A stretch of 64,000 nucleotides of DNA. It comes from Xylocopa sonorina. Its lineage: Eukaryota; Arthropoda; Insecta; Hymenoptera; Apidae. Of this stretch, positions 38,020 to 49,769 are shown one piece after another. The position numbers and the translations under genes are program-made. Below the pieces are notes generated by a model. That model did no database searches, was not told the DNA's origin, and saw only the letters and a list, made by a program, of their open reading frames with translations. Position 1 is the stretch's first letter, and the number at the start of each line of letters is the position of its first letter. Location: assembly GCF_050948175.1 (NCBI RefSeq), contig NW_027490239.1, positions 496,001 through 560,000 of the forward strand, given 5' to 3'.

Positions 38020-39383
38020 TTTGACGGGTTTTCCCGTTACAATCCGCACGAAAGGGGTATATAGAACCATTAATAAAGGGGTTTACAGAAGTTTAATCCG
38101 GGGTTATATCGGAGTACAGTATATCCGCGTGTTGCGACCGTCCGCGGTTTCTCCAACTCCAAGTACAGAACAACGAATTTCCTGTCCAGCGAGTATTTCG
38201 AAGCTGCGAGGCTGGGACTTTTTGGGCGCCAGCTACTCAAGATGTAGCAAAAACTATTTGACCACGCAACCCGCGGAAACCCGGTACAAGATAACCCTCG
38301 AAGTTTCGAAATACTCCTTCGCTCGACTACTTCTAGCCGATTGCGCAAATTAGGGTTGCGGGATATTGAACTCACGGCTTCTTTCTACATTGCCTCGACG
38401 CGGGAATACTAAATGTTATACGACACGCCGCGAGTGACCGGGATCACCACCCGTTATGCGATACAAAATACATTACGCGGTATCAGAAATGCGGCAGGAA
38501 AAGTGGGACGCTTTAGCGTATAAGGACTCACGCTCTCGTTTCCAACAGTTCTGGATCTCGCTCTGTCTTTTTCTCTTTTTCTCTCTCTCTCTCCTCCAAA
38601 TCGCTCCGTACAATCGCTTGCTAGGTTGCTCGCTAAGTGTAGTCTTCACGCTCGCTAGTTCGCTTGCTAAGTCGTCGCTAAGTCGTTGCTAAGTCGTCGC
38701 TAAGCTAAGTGTCCGTTTTTACGCTGGCTAGCTCGCTATATAGGTTTGCAGGGGTTCTTCGGATCTCCTAGATCCTCCTTAGGCTTCCTTGGTGGGGTAA
38801 GGCTATACGGTTCGGTATTGTTCGGGGTATCGATCAGTGGATTTTGGCGATCTTCCATGATTGCACCCTCTGGTGCGTCTAGAGTGGGTCCTCTGGATTA
38901 TTTGAACTGCGGCGCGTGTCGCGCCCCACGCTTTCCACGACTCACCTGCAGGTCCGCTGCAGATCTTGAATTTTCCTCTCCTTGGGCTATGGCAGCGGTC
39001 ATATCGTTGCAGGAGCTTGAATCGTATTCCTCGGGATTCAGGGTCTCTTCTTGCTCACTTCTCGACTCCTCCACCGTTGAGCCCGACACGCTACCTCGGC
39101 GCACAGCCCTTCCGCAAACCTGCGGTCTTCTTATCCGCCGAAGGGGCGCATTCTGGGTCGCTTCTTCCATCAGCTCGCCAGTCTAATCCGTAAAATAGAG
39201 AGAGAGAAAAGAAGGGGTGAAGAGGGGTGGAAAGGTTCTACCATCGCGTACTTCATGTTCCTCGCAAATACAGATATCGCAATGGTCCGTGTCGCGCTTC
39301 TCGCATGGGTGGTGATCAGCCAGCTAGTCTAACCGAAGCAGGAAGGGGGGGTTGAGCGAGCCTTGTGACGTCACCAAGTCACA
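38020..39383 (-). mobile_element. Solo LTR, family 1, minus strand, ACGT target duplication
   Basis: This is the complement of the LTR at 24,706 along its length, 1,364 bp. It is flanked by ACGT at 38,016-38,019 and 39,384-39,387, and the split satellite phrase TTCGGT-ACGT-AGACATCTGG is restored on removal. The terminal TG has become TT (read on the plus strand, TTTGACGG). It carries a (CT)n run (about 38,567-38,594) at the place of the (GA)n run in the plus-strand copies. Confidence 0.93.
38737..38743 (-). promoter_or_regulatory. LTR TATA box, minus-strand copy
   Basis: The minus strand reads CCTATATAGCGAG, at the position of TATATAA at 25,404 in the other copy. Confidence 0.5.
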
Positions 39384-39990
39384 ACGTAGACATCTGGAGC
39401 CTTTCCTAGCAAGGAGGTGTGGTATTGACATTCTTTTGAAGTGTAGACTAGGTATACATAACACTTCGCAATGAATATTATATTTTATTATGAAACATAG
39501 AACTGAGATGCGATATCGCGATTCATGAAGAACTAGAACTCTACTACTTCGATACGTAGACATCTAGAAATGCTGTTCTGTCGCAAGGAACTGTGGCACT
39601 TAGATTCTTTTCAAATTTCGACCAGATATACATATCGCGTTGGATTGATATTACATTTTATCATGAAACTAATATATGAGATACTATATCGCGTTTCATG
39701 AAGAATTAGAACTGTACTGCTTCGATATGTACACATAGAAACACGATTCCGTTGCAAAGTAGTGTTGCATTTTCATTCCTTTGAAGTGTAGTTGAGGTAT
39801 ACAGAACGCGTTGCACTCAATATTACATCTTATCTTATGACATATAACTGAAATGGGATATCGCCTTTTATGAAGTATTTGAACTCCATTTCTTCGGTAT
39901 GTAGACATCTCGCAATGTTATTCCGCAACAAGGGTGTGTGGGCGTTACATTCTTTTGGAGAAATGATGAGATAAACATAAGACGCGTATA
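39384..39990 (-). repeat. 174-bp satellite, minus orientation, right end of main array
   Basis: It continues the array split by the solo LTR, with monomers diverging quickly to the right (TTCTGTCGCAAGGAACTGTG in place of the core TTCCTAGCAAGGAAGTGT type). It stops at the edge of LTR family 2. Confidence 0.9.
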
Positions 39991-40563
39991 ATCATCGGAT
40001 TGCGTGGCCCGCGAGTGGCGGGGCGCCAGAGTGAGGCGGACGATCGGCCCGCGGATTGAGTTGGACGGTCGTGGTGGGCCGTACACGTCCGTCGTGAGCC
40101 ACGAGCGTCTGGCGCTCGCTCGGGCGCTTTACTTATTTCCTATTTCGGTTGGATACGCTCTTAAAGTTAGGACTACGCATGTGATTCCTTATACTAGCTC
40201 GTGTGTGCTGTACCATGTATGTACATCGAGTGCAGTGTGCTTAAATTCGAAGATTTGCTTAATATTAATTATAACAGCATGTAATGTACAGATGCGGGTG
40301 CGTAACGACGAGCGACTCTTCATAGTACGTCCAATGGTCCTCGTGCAGAGATTGTGGCTCGCTCGTGCTCCAGCTGTCTGGCAGGTACGCATCCTGACGC
40401 GATCGTGTGGTCCAACTCCACTGGTGTGAGGATGGCTGCTTTAGCTCGGCGATCGGTCTGTGTTACCGTGTGTCGGTATGCTCGTGTCTGCAATGGCGGC
40501 CGGCGGTGTGTGCCCATTTGCCGGGAGGTGTAGGAGGTACCGTAAGGTTCGGCGGGCGTCACA
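39991..40563 (-). mobile_element. LTR family 2, 3'-truncated copy, minus strand
   Basis: It matches the first ~570 bp of 61,111-62,696 in reverse, ending on the plus strand with GGCGGGCGTCACA. A satellite sliver and a 545-bp repeat follow in the same order as at 61 kb, so this is a duplicated segment and not an independent insertion. Confidence 0.85.
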
Positions 40564-40601
40564 GCTATATCAATGCAACGCATTATGTATATCTTGTCAA
40601 C
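40564..40601 (+). repeat. 174-bp satellite sliver
   Basis: GCAACGCATTATGTATATCT lies between LTR family 2 and the 545-bp repeat. It matches the inverted sliver at about 61,077-61,110. Confidence 0.75.
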
Positions 40602-41120
40602 ACGGGTTCCAGAACCTGGGTATCCAGGAACTACCCATCCCCACCTTCTCGTGGTGGAACCTCGACGTCGGGCTTGCCCGGCGGCTAACGGGGTTCTGGT
40701 GTAATTGAATAATACTGCGACTCCGGGGTTTGGTACATTATTAATTTGCCCGAGCTAGTTCGAGCCACGTTCATAGAGTAAAATTGAATAAGACTGTGGA
40801 TATCAGTCTGGATCATCAATAAATTTAGCCAAACTAATTCATCTTAATTCAGAAAGGATCGGAGTGAGCGTGTCCGCGTACACGTAGTGAGTTCACCTCC
40901 CCGAGGTTATCCGTCAGTACTGCGAAGGTTGGGATGCGTCCCCTCCAACGGAGTAGCTGAAGGACTCACCAGTGGGAAAGGTGCCGCGGCACATCTGAAT
41001 TTTTCCATCGCCCGTTTTAGTGAGGTGGGTGTAACAGAAAGGAAGATGGTAGATTCCGTTTGCGTATACCCGTCCGGGTGAGAAAGGTCGCCCAATCACC
41101 GTCCTGGTGCAGGGCAGACA
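40602..41120 (-). repeat. ~545-bp repeat, one inverted copy
   Basis: The complement of the 60-61 kb tandem copies: GGTTCCAGAACCTGGGTATC at the left, the CGCGTACACGTAG block near 40,875 and CATCGCCC near 41,006. Confidence 0.88.
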
Positions 41121-42933
41121 ATATCATGTCAACACTCCAAAAGAATGTAAAGCCCACACTTCCTTGCTACGGAACAGCGTTTCTGAATGTCTACGTATTG
41201 AAGCAATAGAGTATTAATCTTTCATATAACGCGATAGCGCATCTCAATTCTATGCCTCAAGATAAGATGTAATACTCAATGCAACGCGATATGTACATCT
41301 CGTCTACACTTCAAAGGAATGTAAATGCAACACTTCGATGCTACGAAACAGCGTTTCTATATGTCCACGTATCGAAACAATAGAGTTCTAATTCTTCATA
41401 AAACGCGATATCGCATTCCATTACTATGTGTCACGATAAGAAGTAATATTCAATGCAACGCGTTATGTATGTCTCATCTACACCTCAAAAGAATGTAAAC
41501 GCCACACTTCGTTGCTACAGAACAACGCTTCTTGGTGTCTACGTATCGAAGCAATAGAGTTCTAATGCCTCATAAAACGCGATATAGCATCTTAATCCTA
41601 TGTACCGTGATATGATAAATATTCAATACAACGCGTTGTGTATATCTCGTCTACACTTCGGAAGAATCTAAGTGCCTCACATCCTTGCTTTGATATAGCG
41701 TTTATAGATATCTTCGTATCGAAGAAATATAGATCCAATTCATCGCAAAACGCGATATCGCATCATATTTCAATGTACCATGATAAGATGTAATATTCAA
41801 TGTAACCAGTTATGTTTGTCGGCCCTACATTTCAAAAGTTTGTAATCCTACCCTTCCTTGTAAAGGGATAGCGTTTCTTGATTTCTACGTGATGAAGGAA
41901 TGGAGATGTTAGACTGCATTCAACACGATATCGTATTTCATTTCTGTTATATGATAAGATCTAATATTCATTGCAAGTCGTTATGGTTATCTGCTTCTAA
42001 ACTTCAAATGAATGTGAATCGTGAACTGTCTTGTAACGGGATAGCTTCTCAAGATCTCTACGTCTCGAAACAATAGAGCTCTAGTACACCATTCTAGAAA
42101 TGTCGCATCTCATTTCAATGTTTCATGAGAAGATGTAGTATTCAATGCAACAAGTTATTTTTATCTACCTCTAACACCGTAAAAGGTGAATCCTACACTT
42201 CCTTGCTGAGGGATAGTGTTCGTAGATGTCTACTTATCGAAGCATTTGATTTCTAATGCTTCATGCATCGCGATATTGCATTCCATTTCACGAGCTGAGA
42301 GTTATTAAGTAGGTTGTAATGTTCTATGCGTATCTGCTTCTACATTTCTACAGAATGTAATGAATGTAATGAATTTCAACGTTTCGAAGAAAGTAAGGTA
42401 GAATCTTCTATGTATAGCACTATGCTTATTTGCTGGAGCTCTTGAAAAGAATGTAAATTATACAGTTCCGTGCAACAGGATGGTGGTTTAAAGTGTCTGT
42501 GTGTCAAAGCAATGGTGTTCTATTTGTCCATGCAATGCGATAGCGCAAATCATTTCAACGATTCAAAGTAAGTTAGCTGTAACTTCGTACGCTTTGCATT
42601 TTGTTGATCTGTTTCTACACATCAAAGGTATGCGAATTCTACAGATAAATGCATTGGGATGGCGTTTCATAGTGTCTACGTATATAAGCAATAAAGTTCT
42701 AATGCTATATCCTGTGTGGTGGACTGTCTCATTTCAACGTTCGAAAGCAAGAATGTTGTAATGTTCTATGTATCGCATTATCTTTACCTACCTCTGCACT
42801 TCAAACGAATGGAAATTCGACTGTTTTGCGACTGTGCTTGCACCGGGCTGGGGATTCATATTGTCTGCTTGTCAAAGCTGTAGTGATTTAATGCTCCACG
42901 CAATGCGATGGCACATCTAATTTCTACATTTGG
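41121..42933 (+). repeat. 174-bp satellite, diverged, plus orientation
   Basis: About ten monomers with CACTTCAAAGGAATGTAAAT and ACGCGATATCGCAT phrases at the left and older variants at the right. The last 400 bp are the inverted partner of 13,097-13,490. Confidence 0.9.
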
Positions 42934-44430
42934 CACGTTAACGCCGGCGTGCATCACAGGTGAGTCACACGTGTCTGCTGCGTGAGGCAGTGTGCATTTC
43001 CGGTGAGTCACACGCGTCTATTTCGTGGGCCGGCGTGCATCACGATGGGTCGAACTTATATTTCACAAAGTAGATAGTACTAAATAGGATTATTTTTCAA
43101 TTCTCAGCATTATCAACTGACATTCTATATTTAAAACATAACAAACCAATATTATAAACCTAACTTAATTATTCAATTTCTTTATGTAATTTTTCAAAAC
43201 ATGTTGGGTAGAGTTCCGGTTGGCCCTTACATCGGTTACAACAGATTTTTACGTTTATCGCCTTATTCGCCGCATACTGTCTACCATGTATTCTAGATAT
43301 ACGTTTATAACATTCTTTACATCGCTGTCTAGTTTTTCTCGCGCGTCCTTGGAACGACCGCAGAAAATGTGTACGTTTCTTGGGCACTGCTTCAGTTTCA
43401 GATGACGTTTGTTCACCGTGATGATCCACTGTACTGAGGAGATAATTAATAATTTTTTCGCGGAAGTTTAATATTTTCATTCCTTTGGTACTCCATTTTC
43501 TATGTATATAACAGACATTGACGAGAGAAGTCCCGCATACTAATTCGATAACTATTTTTCTATATCACTTTACTGTTCTGCGTAATCAACTGTGATAAAA
43601 AGACATCTGGTCGGATGGTCAAACCCTTTATTAGCATTGTTATAAAAGAACACTGTGTCCGGCTTTAACTTATTATTACTACCCTGGACAATAACTCACC
43701 TGTGGTTTTCAGAAGTGGCTAGCATGCATACCAGCCTCTTATCCGTCCACTTTAAAAATTTAAAGCCACTCCGATTTTGAAAATACATAAAGCCACCCCG
43801 TTATTGTTTTCGTATGGCCTGCAGCTGGGGAAATTTTTTATTAATTTTTACTGTACCACAAATAAATGTTCCCTTTTGCAGAAGTTCCTTGGCCAATGGG
43901 ACACTATTGTCAAAACTATCTGCGTATAATACGCAGCTTCCATATAAAAATTCAACTTTCAACGTCATAACAACAGCATGCGCATGTGCTTTAACTATTA
44001 TGGTTGCATTTTTTCCGACGTAAATAAGAATGTTGTGAGTGCATCCTTTCGGAAGGCACAGTTTACAAAGTCTTATACCATATTTATGCCGCTTTCCTGG
44101 GATATATTGGCAAGAACTGAGGCGTCCTCGACACGAAACCATGGTTTCGTCGAATACAATATTTTTACAAGTCTTAACAGTAATTTTGAAAGTATCGATA
44201 ATTTCATTAACAATATTTCTAAGTTTATTCAAACGGTCCTCAATCCAAGCCGTGAAAATGTAAGATAAGTGTAAATATCTATGTATCGATGTAAACCGGT
44301 CGCGCTTTTCATATCCGCGTTTGTATACATATCCTTTTCTTGAGATTAATACAATCTAATTTCTAGCAGTGGCGCTACAATCAATATAAGCAGGACACCA
44401 ATAAAAATGTTCACTTCGTTTTCTGTCATA
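42934..44430 (-). mobile_element. piggyBac-like element, family B, copy 2 (without nested element A)
   Basis: The right terminus lies at 42,934 (CACGTTAACGCCGGCG, with a nearby tandem of CGTGCATCAC phrases). The left end, near 44,430, is truncated. It is continuous across TTAA at 44,174-44,177, where copy 1 carries a 2.1-kb insert. Flanking satellite is shared with copy 1, so the two are duplicates of one insertion. Confidence 0.9.
43169..44400 (-). pseudogene. piggyBac-like transposase, family B, copy 2 (broken)
   Basis: The best-preserved part is 43,801-44,232. It has the YxLRNIVNEIIDTF-type helix, the first catalytic block FDETMVSCRGR, CQYIPGKRHKYGIR, and YADSFDNSVPLAKELL holding the second Asp. 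A middle part (43,481-43,800) is broken by stops and carries the KPDTVFF-type and DHPTRCL phrases. The C-terminal frame (43,169-43,480) keeps an intact cysteine-rich domain (CKECY, CCNRC and PTCFEKLH), probably zinc-binding and used for end recognition in this family. More residues are kept than in copy 1, but the frame breaks rule out a working protein. Confidence 0.85.
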
Positions 44431-44439
44431 GCATAATGC

Positions 44440-44954
44440 TATAGATAGAGAATTACAAATTACTTACTCAGAACGTTGAAATGAGATGCGCCATCGCATT
44501 GCATAGAGCACTAGAGCTCCGTTGCTTTGCCTGACAGACACTATGAAACTCCTTCCTGTTGCTTAGAACTGTAGGATTCACTTTCTGTTGTAGTGCAAAA
44601 GCAGATAAGCATAATGCTATTCATAGAAGATTACAGCTCACTAACTTCGAAACGTTGAAATGAGGTGGGTCATTAGTATGCATGGTGTTTTTTTTAGAAC
44701 ACCATTGATTTGCCACGCAGACACAATGAAGCGCAATCCAGGTGCAAGTAGCTCTAGCATTTACTTTCTCTTGAAATGTAGGAGCGGATAAGCATAATGC
44801 CATGCATCGAATTATATCGTTTACTTATCTCGAAGTGATGAAATGCTATGTGCCATCGTATTAGTAGTCTTCCGCTTTGACACACAGACACCATGAAGCT
44901 CCATTCCATTGCATAGAACTGTACAATTCACATTCTTTTGAAGACCTGAAGTTA
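44440..44954 (-). repeat. 174-bp satellite, diverged, minus orientation
   Basis: CGTTGAAATGAGATGCGCCA and TTCACTTTCTGTTGTAGTG phrases. It ends at the TTAA that precedes piggyBac C. Confidence 0.85.
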
Positions 44955-44958
44955 TTAA

Positions 44959-45640
44959 CACATTGACAGCCGTCCCCGCGATAACGCAGGTTTTTGAGTA
45001 TGTCACTTGAGCGCCGGCCCCGTGAAAACGCGGGTTTCTGAGCCTAACGCTTATGCGCTGATCCCACTATGATGTGCAGTTTTTTTGCCGGTTTGAATAT
45101 ATTGTACATCGATTTGTATGTACTTGCCATGGTTATGTCGATCTTCATTTCTTATGCCCAAGGCATAAAACTTATGCGATAGTTTGGAAACAATCAAAGC
45201 AAGAATTATTCTAGATCAATGCATTCCATAGTCATCTTCTGTTTCGTAGGCTTACGCTTCTAGTTTACCAATATAACAAGGTTTATTATTTTGTAACATT
45301 TTACCCACATAATATGAGTGATACTTTTGATGAGTATATTGATGACTCTCTATCGGATTATTCGGTACATTCAGAAGATTCTGATATAAAAGTCGAGGAC
45401 TGCTATATTGATGTGGTTTCAAGAATAAGATCAACAGCCATTCCACTACAGCATTCAAGCGTTTCCGATGATTCCAGTCGTTGTGTAATGTTCACAGGAT
45501 TGTATAGTTACAGCGAAGAATGGTCAGATGTTGATAAAATTCCTACCACATCGGATTTTACAGGTGAGCTAGGTCCAAAAATTTTCCCTATTGATAAGAA
45601 AAGCGTAAAAGGAATCTATTCTAATATTGTACGCAAGTGG
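44959..45640 (+). mobile_element. piggyBac-like element, family C, 5' end only
   Basis: TTAA at 44,955-44,958 is followed by CACATTGACAGCCGTCCCC, akin to CACGTTGA of families A and B. Two subterminal repeats, CCCCGCGATAACGCAGG and CCCCGTGAAAACGCGGG, follow within 70 bp. A leader and the start of a transposase frame come next, and satellite resumes at about 45,640. The 3' part and right terminus are missing. Confidence 0.8.
45314..45640 (+). pseudogene. piggyBac-like transposase N-terminus, family C (truncated)
   Basis: From ATG at 45,314 the protein starts acidic and serine-rich, as do family N-termini, and continues to EEWSDVDKIPTTSDFTGELG, which resembles the conserved W..VD..P....F.G segment before the catalytic core. 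The frame then runs by chance into satellite DNA to a stop at 45,730. About 105 codons belong to the element, and no catalytic residue is present. Its frame has no internal stop, so it may be younger than A and B. Confidence 0.72.
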
Positions 45641-46440
45641 ATGGCGCTTCATAGTACTTGCGTTTCAAAGCAATGGAGTACTAATGCTTTATTCATTTCT
45701 GTGACGATTGTCATTTTAATGTTTCAATAGAAGTAGGTTTAAATTTCCCATGCATCGCATAAAACATATCTGCTTGTACGCTTTAAATGATAGAGAATCC
45801 TCCTGCTGAATGTAAAGAGCTGTCGTTTCATAGTGTCTGCGTTTCAATGCAATAGGGATCTAATGCTTTATATATTGCAATGGTCGCGTTTAATTTCAGC
45901 GTTTCAAAGTGAGTAGGGTACAATCTTCTAAGCATTCCTATATGCTTAACTCCGTTTACACTTCTAAAGGATGTGGAGTCTACTGGTCCACGCAGTGAGT
46001 AGGCGCTTCATTGTGCCTACGTGGTAGAGTAATTGAGTTATAATGCTCCATGCAATGCGATGGCGTTTCTCAGTTCAGCGTTTCAATGTATGTTAGTTCT
46101 AAGTTTCTATACATATCAATTTTACTTACTAGGTACTTCATAACAATGTATGCAATTCCTACTGATCCATGTAATTGTTGGCTCTTCTAACTGTCAAATT
46201 GACATAGTAATTGACTTCCAATGGTCCATACAGCTTCTTAGTTCTACGTTTCAAAGTAAGCGAGTTGTAGGTATCTACACAACGCAGTTACGTTTACCTG
46301 GTGGTACGTTACAAAATGTGCAATATCTACAGTTCCGTATAACTATTGTGCACTTCTAAGTATCAGCTTGTCAAAGTAATTGACTTCCTAAGTTCAATGC
46401 AACGCGACGACGCATCTCAGGTCTACAATTCAAAGTTCTT
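45641..46440 (+). repeat. 174-bp satellite, plus orientation, ending in subclass II monomers
   Basis: The last monomers carry TTCTAACTGTCAAATTGACA and CTTCTAAGTATCAGC, a subclass that always precedes the AT-satellite blocks in this window. Confidence 0.85.
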
Positions 46441-47540
46441 CATCTAAACGTGTCTGTAGAAATAGCACTTCATGATGTTCTAAGTGCATGTTTCAAGTTA
46501 TTATATATGTTTACTCTTATCGTGTATTTCAGTTGATTGTCAATAGATTGCCATTACTAAATACCCTATTACATCCAAAATCCTAATTAATTTTACATTA
46601 TTTCAAGATTTTTTAATAATAAATATTCCATATTAGTATATATATTTATTCTTATCATATATTTTAATTGATTGCTAATAGAATACCCCCTCTAAATAGT
46701 CCATTACATCTAAAATCCCATCTAATTTCGTACTATTTAACGATATTTTAAATAAATATTTCAAATTGGTACAAATATTTGCAGACATTTATTTTAATTG
46801 CAAAAAGGATTTCCCCTCGAAACGTTAAATTACACCTAAAATTGTGCCTCATTATATATAATTTCAGGACGCTTTAAATAATTATTTCAAATTATTATAT
46901 ATGCTTCAACTTAACATATATTTTAGTTAATCCTAAATGGAATATCCTCTAAATACTCCATTGTATCTAAAATCTTTTCTAATTTTGTGTTATTTCTTGA
47001 CATTTTAAATATATATTTCAAATTAGTACATATATTTACACTTATCATATATGATAGTCAATTCTAAATAGAATATCCCCACTAAATATTCCATTAGATC
47101 TGCATTCTTACCTAATACCATACAATTTCACTATGTTTGAAGTAAATATTTCAAACTAGTGTATATGCTTACACTTACTATGTATTTTAGTTAAATTCAA
47201 AGAGAATATCCCCTCTAAATACTCTAATACATCCATATTCCTATGTAATTTTATATCATTTTATGATGTGTTAAATAAGTATTTCAAATTAGTATATATG
47301 TTCACACTTATTATAAATTTTATTTAAGTGTATATATATAATATCCCCTCTAAATGCTCCATTACAGCTAAAGTCTTATTTAGTTTTATATCATTCTACA
47401 CTGTTTTAATTAGTTACATCAAATTGGTACATATACTTACACTTATCATATATTTTAATTAACAGCAAATAGAATATTCCCCTAAATACCAATTATATTT
47501 AAAATCTCATCTAATTTTGTATCATTTCGTGATGTTCTAA
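46441..47540 (+). repeat. ~132-bp AT-rich tandem satellite, block 1
   Basis: The phrase around CCATTACATCTAAAATC recurs at about 46,701, 46,831, 46,958, 47,091, 47,223 and 47,359, intervals of 127-136 bp, about eight units. Each unit carries TATCATATATTTTAGTTAA, GAATATCCCCTCTAAAT and CATTTCATGATGTT phrases. No coding. Confidence 0.92.
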
Positions 47541-48485
47541 CACCGACTCTAACCGCACCTCATTTCTATGTCCCATGATAAGTTGTAACATTTAATGCAG
47601 CGCGTTACATATATCTCGTCAACACTTCAAAAGAATGTAAATCCCACACTTCCCTGCTACGGAATAGCGTTTCTAGATGCCCACGTATCAAAGCAATAGA
47701 GATCTAATGCTTCATAGAACGCGATATGGCATCTCACTTCAATGCTTAATGTAAAATGTAATATTCAATTTGACGTGTTATGTTTTTCTCTTCTACACTT
47801 CAAAAGAATGTTAATCATACACTTCCTCGCCAGGGGATAGCATTTCAAGATGTCCACGTGTCGAAGCATTTCATTTCTCATACTTCTTGCATCGCAACAT
47901 CGCATTTCATTTAAACAGTTCAAAGTAAGTAAGTAGGTTGTAGAGCTCTATACATCACATTATGCTTATCTACTTCTGCACTTCAATAGAATGTGATTCC
48001 TATACTTCCTTGCAAACGGATAACGTTAGATGTAAACGTGTCGAAGCATTTGAGTTCTAGTGCACCATGCAATGCGATGGCACATCGCATTTTCATGTTT
48101 CAATGTAAATAGGTTGTACTGTTCTAAGCACCTCATTATGCTTATCTGCTTCTACGCATCAAGTGAATATGAATTCTACAGTTGCTTGCAACGGGATTGC
48201 CTTCTATACTGTCTGCGTAACAAAGCAGTCAAGTTCTAATGCCTTATGCATCCCGATGGCGCATATCACTTCAGATTTTCAAAGTAAGCAGGTTGTAATT
48301 TGCCATTCATCGCTTTTTGCGTATGTTCTTCTGCGCATCAAATGAATGTAAATCCTACATTTGTTTGCAATGGGATGGCCTTTCATGATGTCTGCGTTTC
48401 GGAACAATAGAGTGCTAGAGCTGCATGCAACGCAATGGCGTATATCATTTCGACGATTCAAAGGATGTTGAGTGGAATGATCTAT
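47541..48485 (+). repeat. 174-bp satellite, plus orientation
   Basis: It restarts with the more core-like form (CACTTCAAAAGAATGTAAAT, ACGCGATATGGCATC) and becomes older to the right. It is broken at 48,485 by an insertion. Confidence 0.85.
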
Positions 48486-49769
48486 TGTTACGTCCTTGCG
48501 AAATCAATTTTCCGTAGTCCAGGAGGCTAAAACGACATTAGCCCATTTATCGAATTCAGTTCTGTTTAAAACGCGTGTGTCCGGGTCCGTCGATTCTGGC
48601 AAACGCGCCTGCCTTAACAACTCTTGATCGCGCACAAAGGAAGGATTTTCACTTACCATTATGTTGATATTTCTGTTCTGCATCCAGATACGGCAACCTT
48701 CGAGGATCGTTACCCGGAATTGAGTCGGCGTGCGGCGTAGCTGAGGGATGGTTACCTGAATCAGCGTCCAAGCAGCTTGACTGCGACTGGTTGGAACCGA
48801 TGATGGAACAACAGGTACGACGATCGATGCAACAGGTCGTTGCTGAATGAGAACAGCTGGAGTATCACCGACATATTCGCTCACTACATAGCGAAGGAAA
48901 TCCTTCCTCCTGGCGCGACAGGTCCGCTTAGTAGCCTTCATTTTGCTCACATGTTCGATCTTTTCGTCGAGTTTAGGCGATAATCGGTAAACGAGAAGCG
49001 CTGGTTCGCTCTATTTCAACTCTTCAATACCGTAGCGACTACTTGAAATCGATGCTGAACTCTATTTCTAGTTGTTACGAGCAAGGAAGAATTGTTCCAA
49101 AACAGCAAATGGAAACGGAAGGAATTGTAATCAAGAACTAGAACTGCGTATAATAAAAATATAATAATGTGTATTCTAAGTCTTTGGTACAATGAGTAAT
49201 TATTCTAAGTACAAACTAAGTTACAAAAAGGAAATGATTATTAGACTATGAATTTAGTAGTAGTAACCAAATTGGAGCAACGAGAGGGCTTTATGACGCG
49301 ACTTGGAGGAGAGAACTTGCTCGGATGAGAACCAGGAATCGAATCACACCTCCCAAGACGCGTTAACGACCTCCTCGACAGGTTAGAGTAAGTGACGCCC
49401 GAGTGGGATCTCCGCGTCGTGTGATGAGATAAGTGGCGCGCATCATCTCTTCGCAACGTAAGAATACAGAATATAATATGGACCTAGAATGGCTTAAAAG
49501 TAAATTGTGTATTGTTTGTGTCAGTACAATATTGTATTGTGTAGAATTTATATACTAGGATTTTGAAATACTAACTTAGAATATAGGAGATATTTGCCGA
49601 ATTCTATAAATAGTATTTTGTGGATGAAATGTTGGAAAACGAGATGTCGAAGAGTCCTCGGTATTGGCTCCTGTAGGGGTTGATCCTGTTGCGACGTTCC
49701 TGGATAGGATTCCTCCGTAGGTGTGACTGAGACAGTGAATCGCTCCGTGAGAGCGAGCGAGATTCAGCA
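48486..49769 (-). mobile_element. LTR-like insertion with embedded open frame
   Basis: Non-satellite DNA between satellite flanks. On the minus strand it starts TGCTGAATC and ends GGACGTAACA (TG...CA). No matching 4-bp target duplication was found, and the satellite resumes out of register, so the right edge is uncertain. The 3' part carries a 149-codon frame (next entry). It may be an LTR plus gag start of a larger element, or a solo LTR that contains a coding segment. Confidence 0.5.
48504..48950 (-). CDS. Unidentified 148-aa frame in LTR-like insertion
   Basis: It opens with ATG at 48,950 and is intact to a TGA 18 bp from the insertion end. The N-terminus is basic (TKRTCRARRKDFLRYVVSEY) and the middle is proline- and valine-rich. 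The C-terminal half has RLPESTDPDTRVLNRTEFDKW and looks globular. There is no transmembrane segment or cysteine motif. A related start (SKRTSCAGRMNFLRSQVRKY) occurs at 62,211 in LTR family 2. A gag N-terminus of an LTR element is the simplest reading, but I do not recognise the protein. Confidence 0.45.
   Translation of the reverse strand: MSKMKATKRTCRARRKDFLRYVVSEYVGDTPAVLIQQRPVASIVVPVVPSSVPTSRSQAAWTLIQVTIPQLRRTPTQFRVTILEGCRIWMQNRNINIMVSENPSFVRDQELLRQARLPESTDPDTRVLNRTEFDKWANVVLASWTTEN

Noticed and set aside
40004..40429. 141-codon frame also echoed at 61,292-61,669
   Set aside because: Both are readings of the LTR family 2 duplicate in a shared frame. No protein features were seen, and the duplication explains the similarity.
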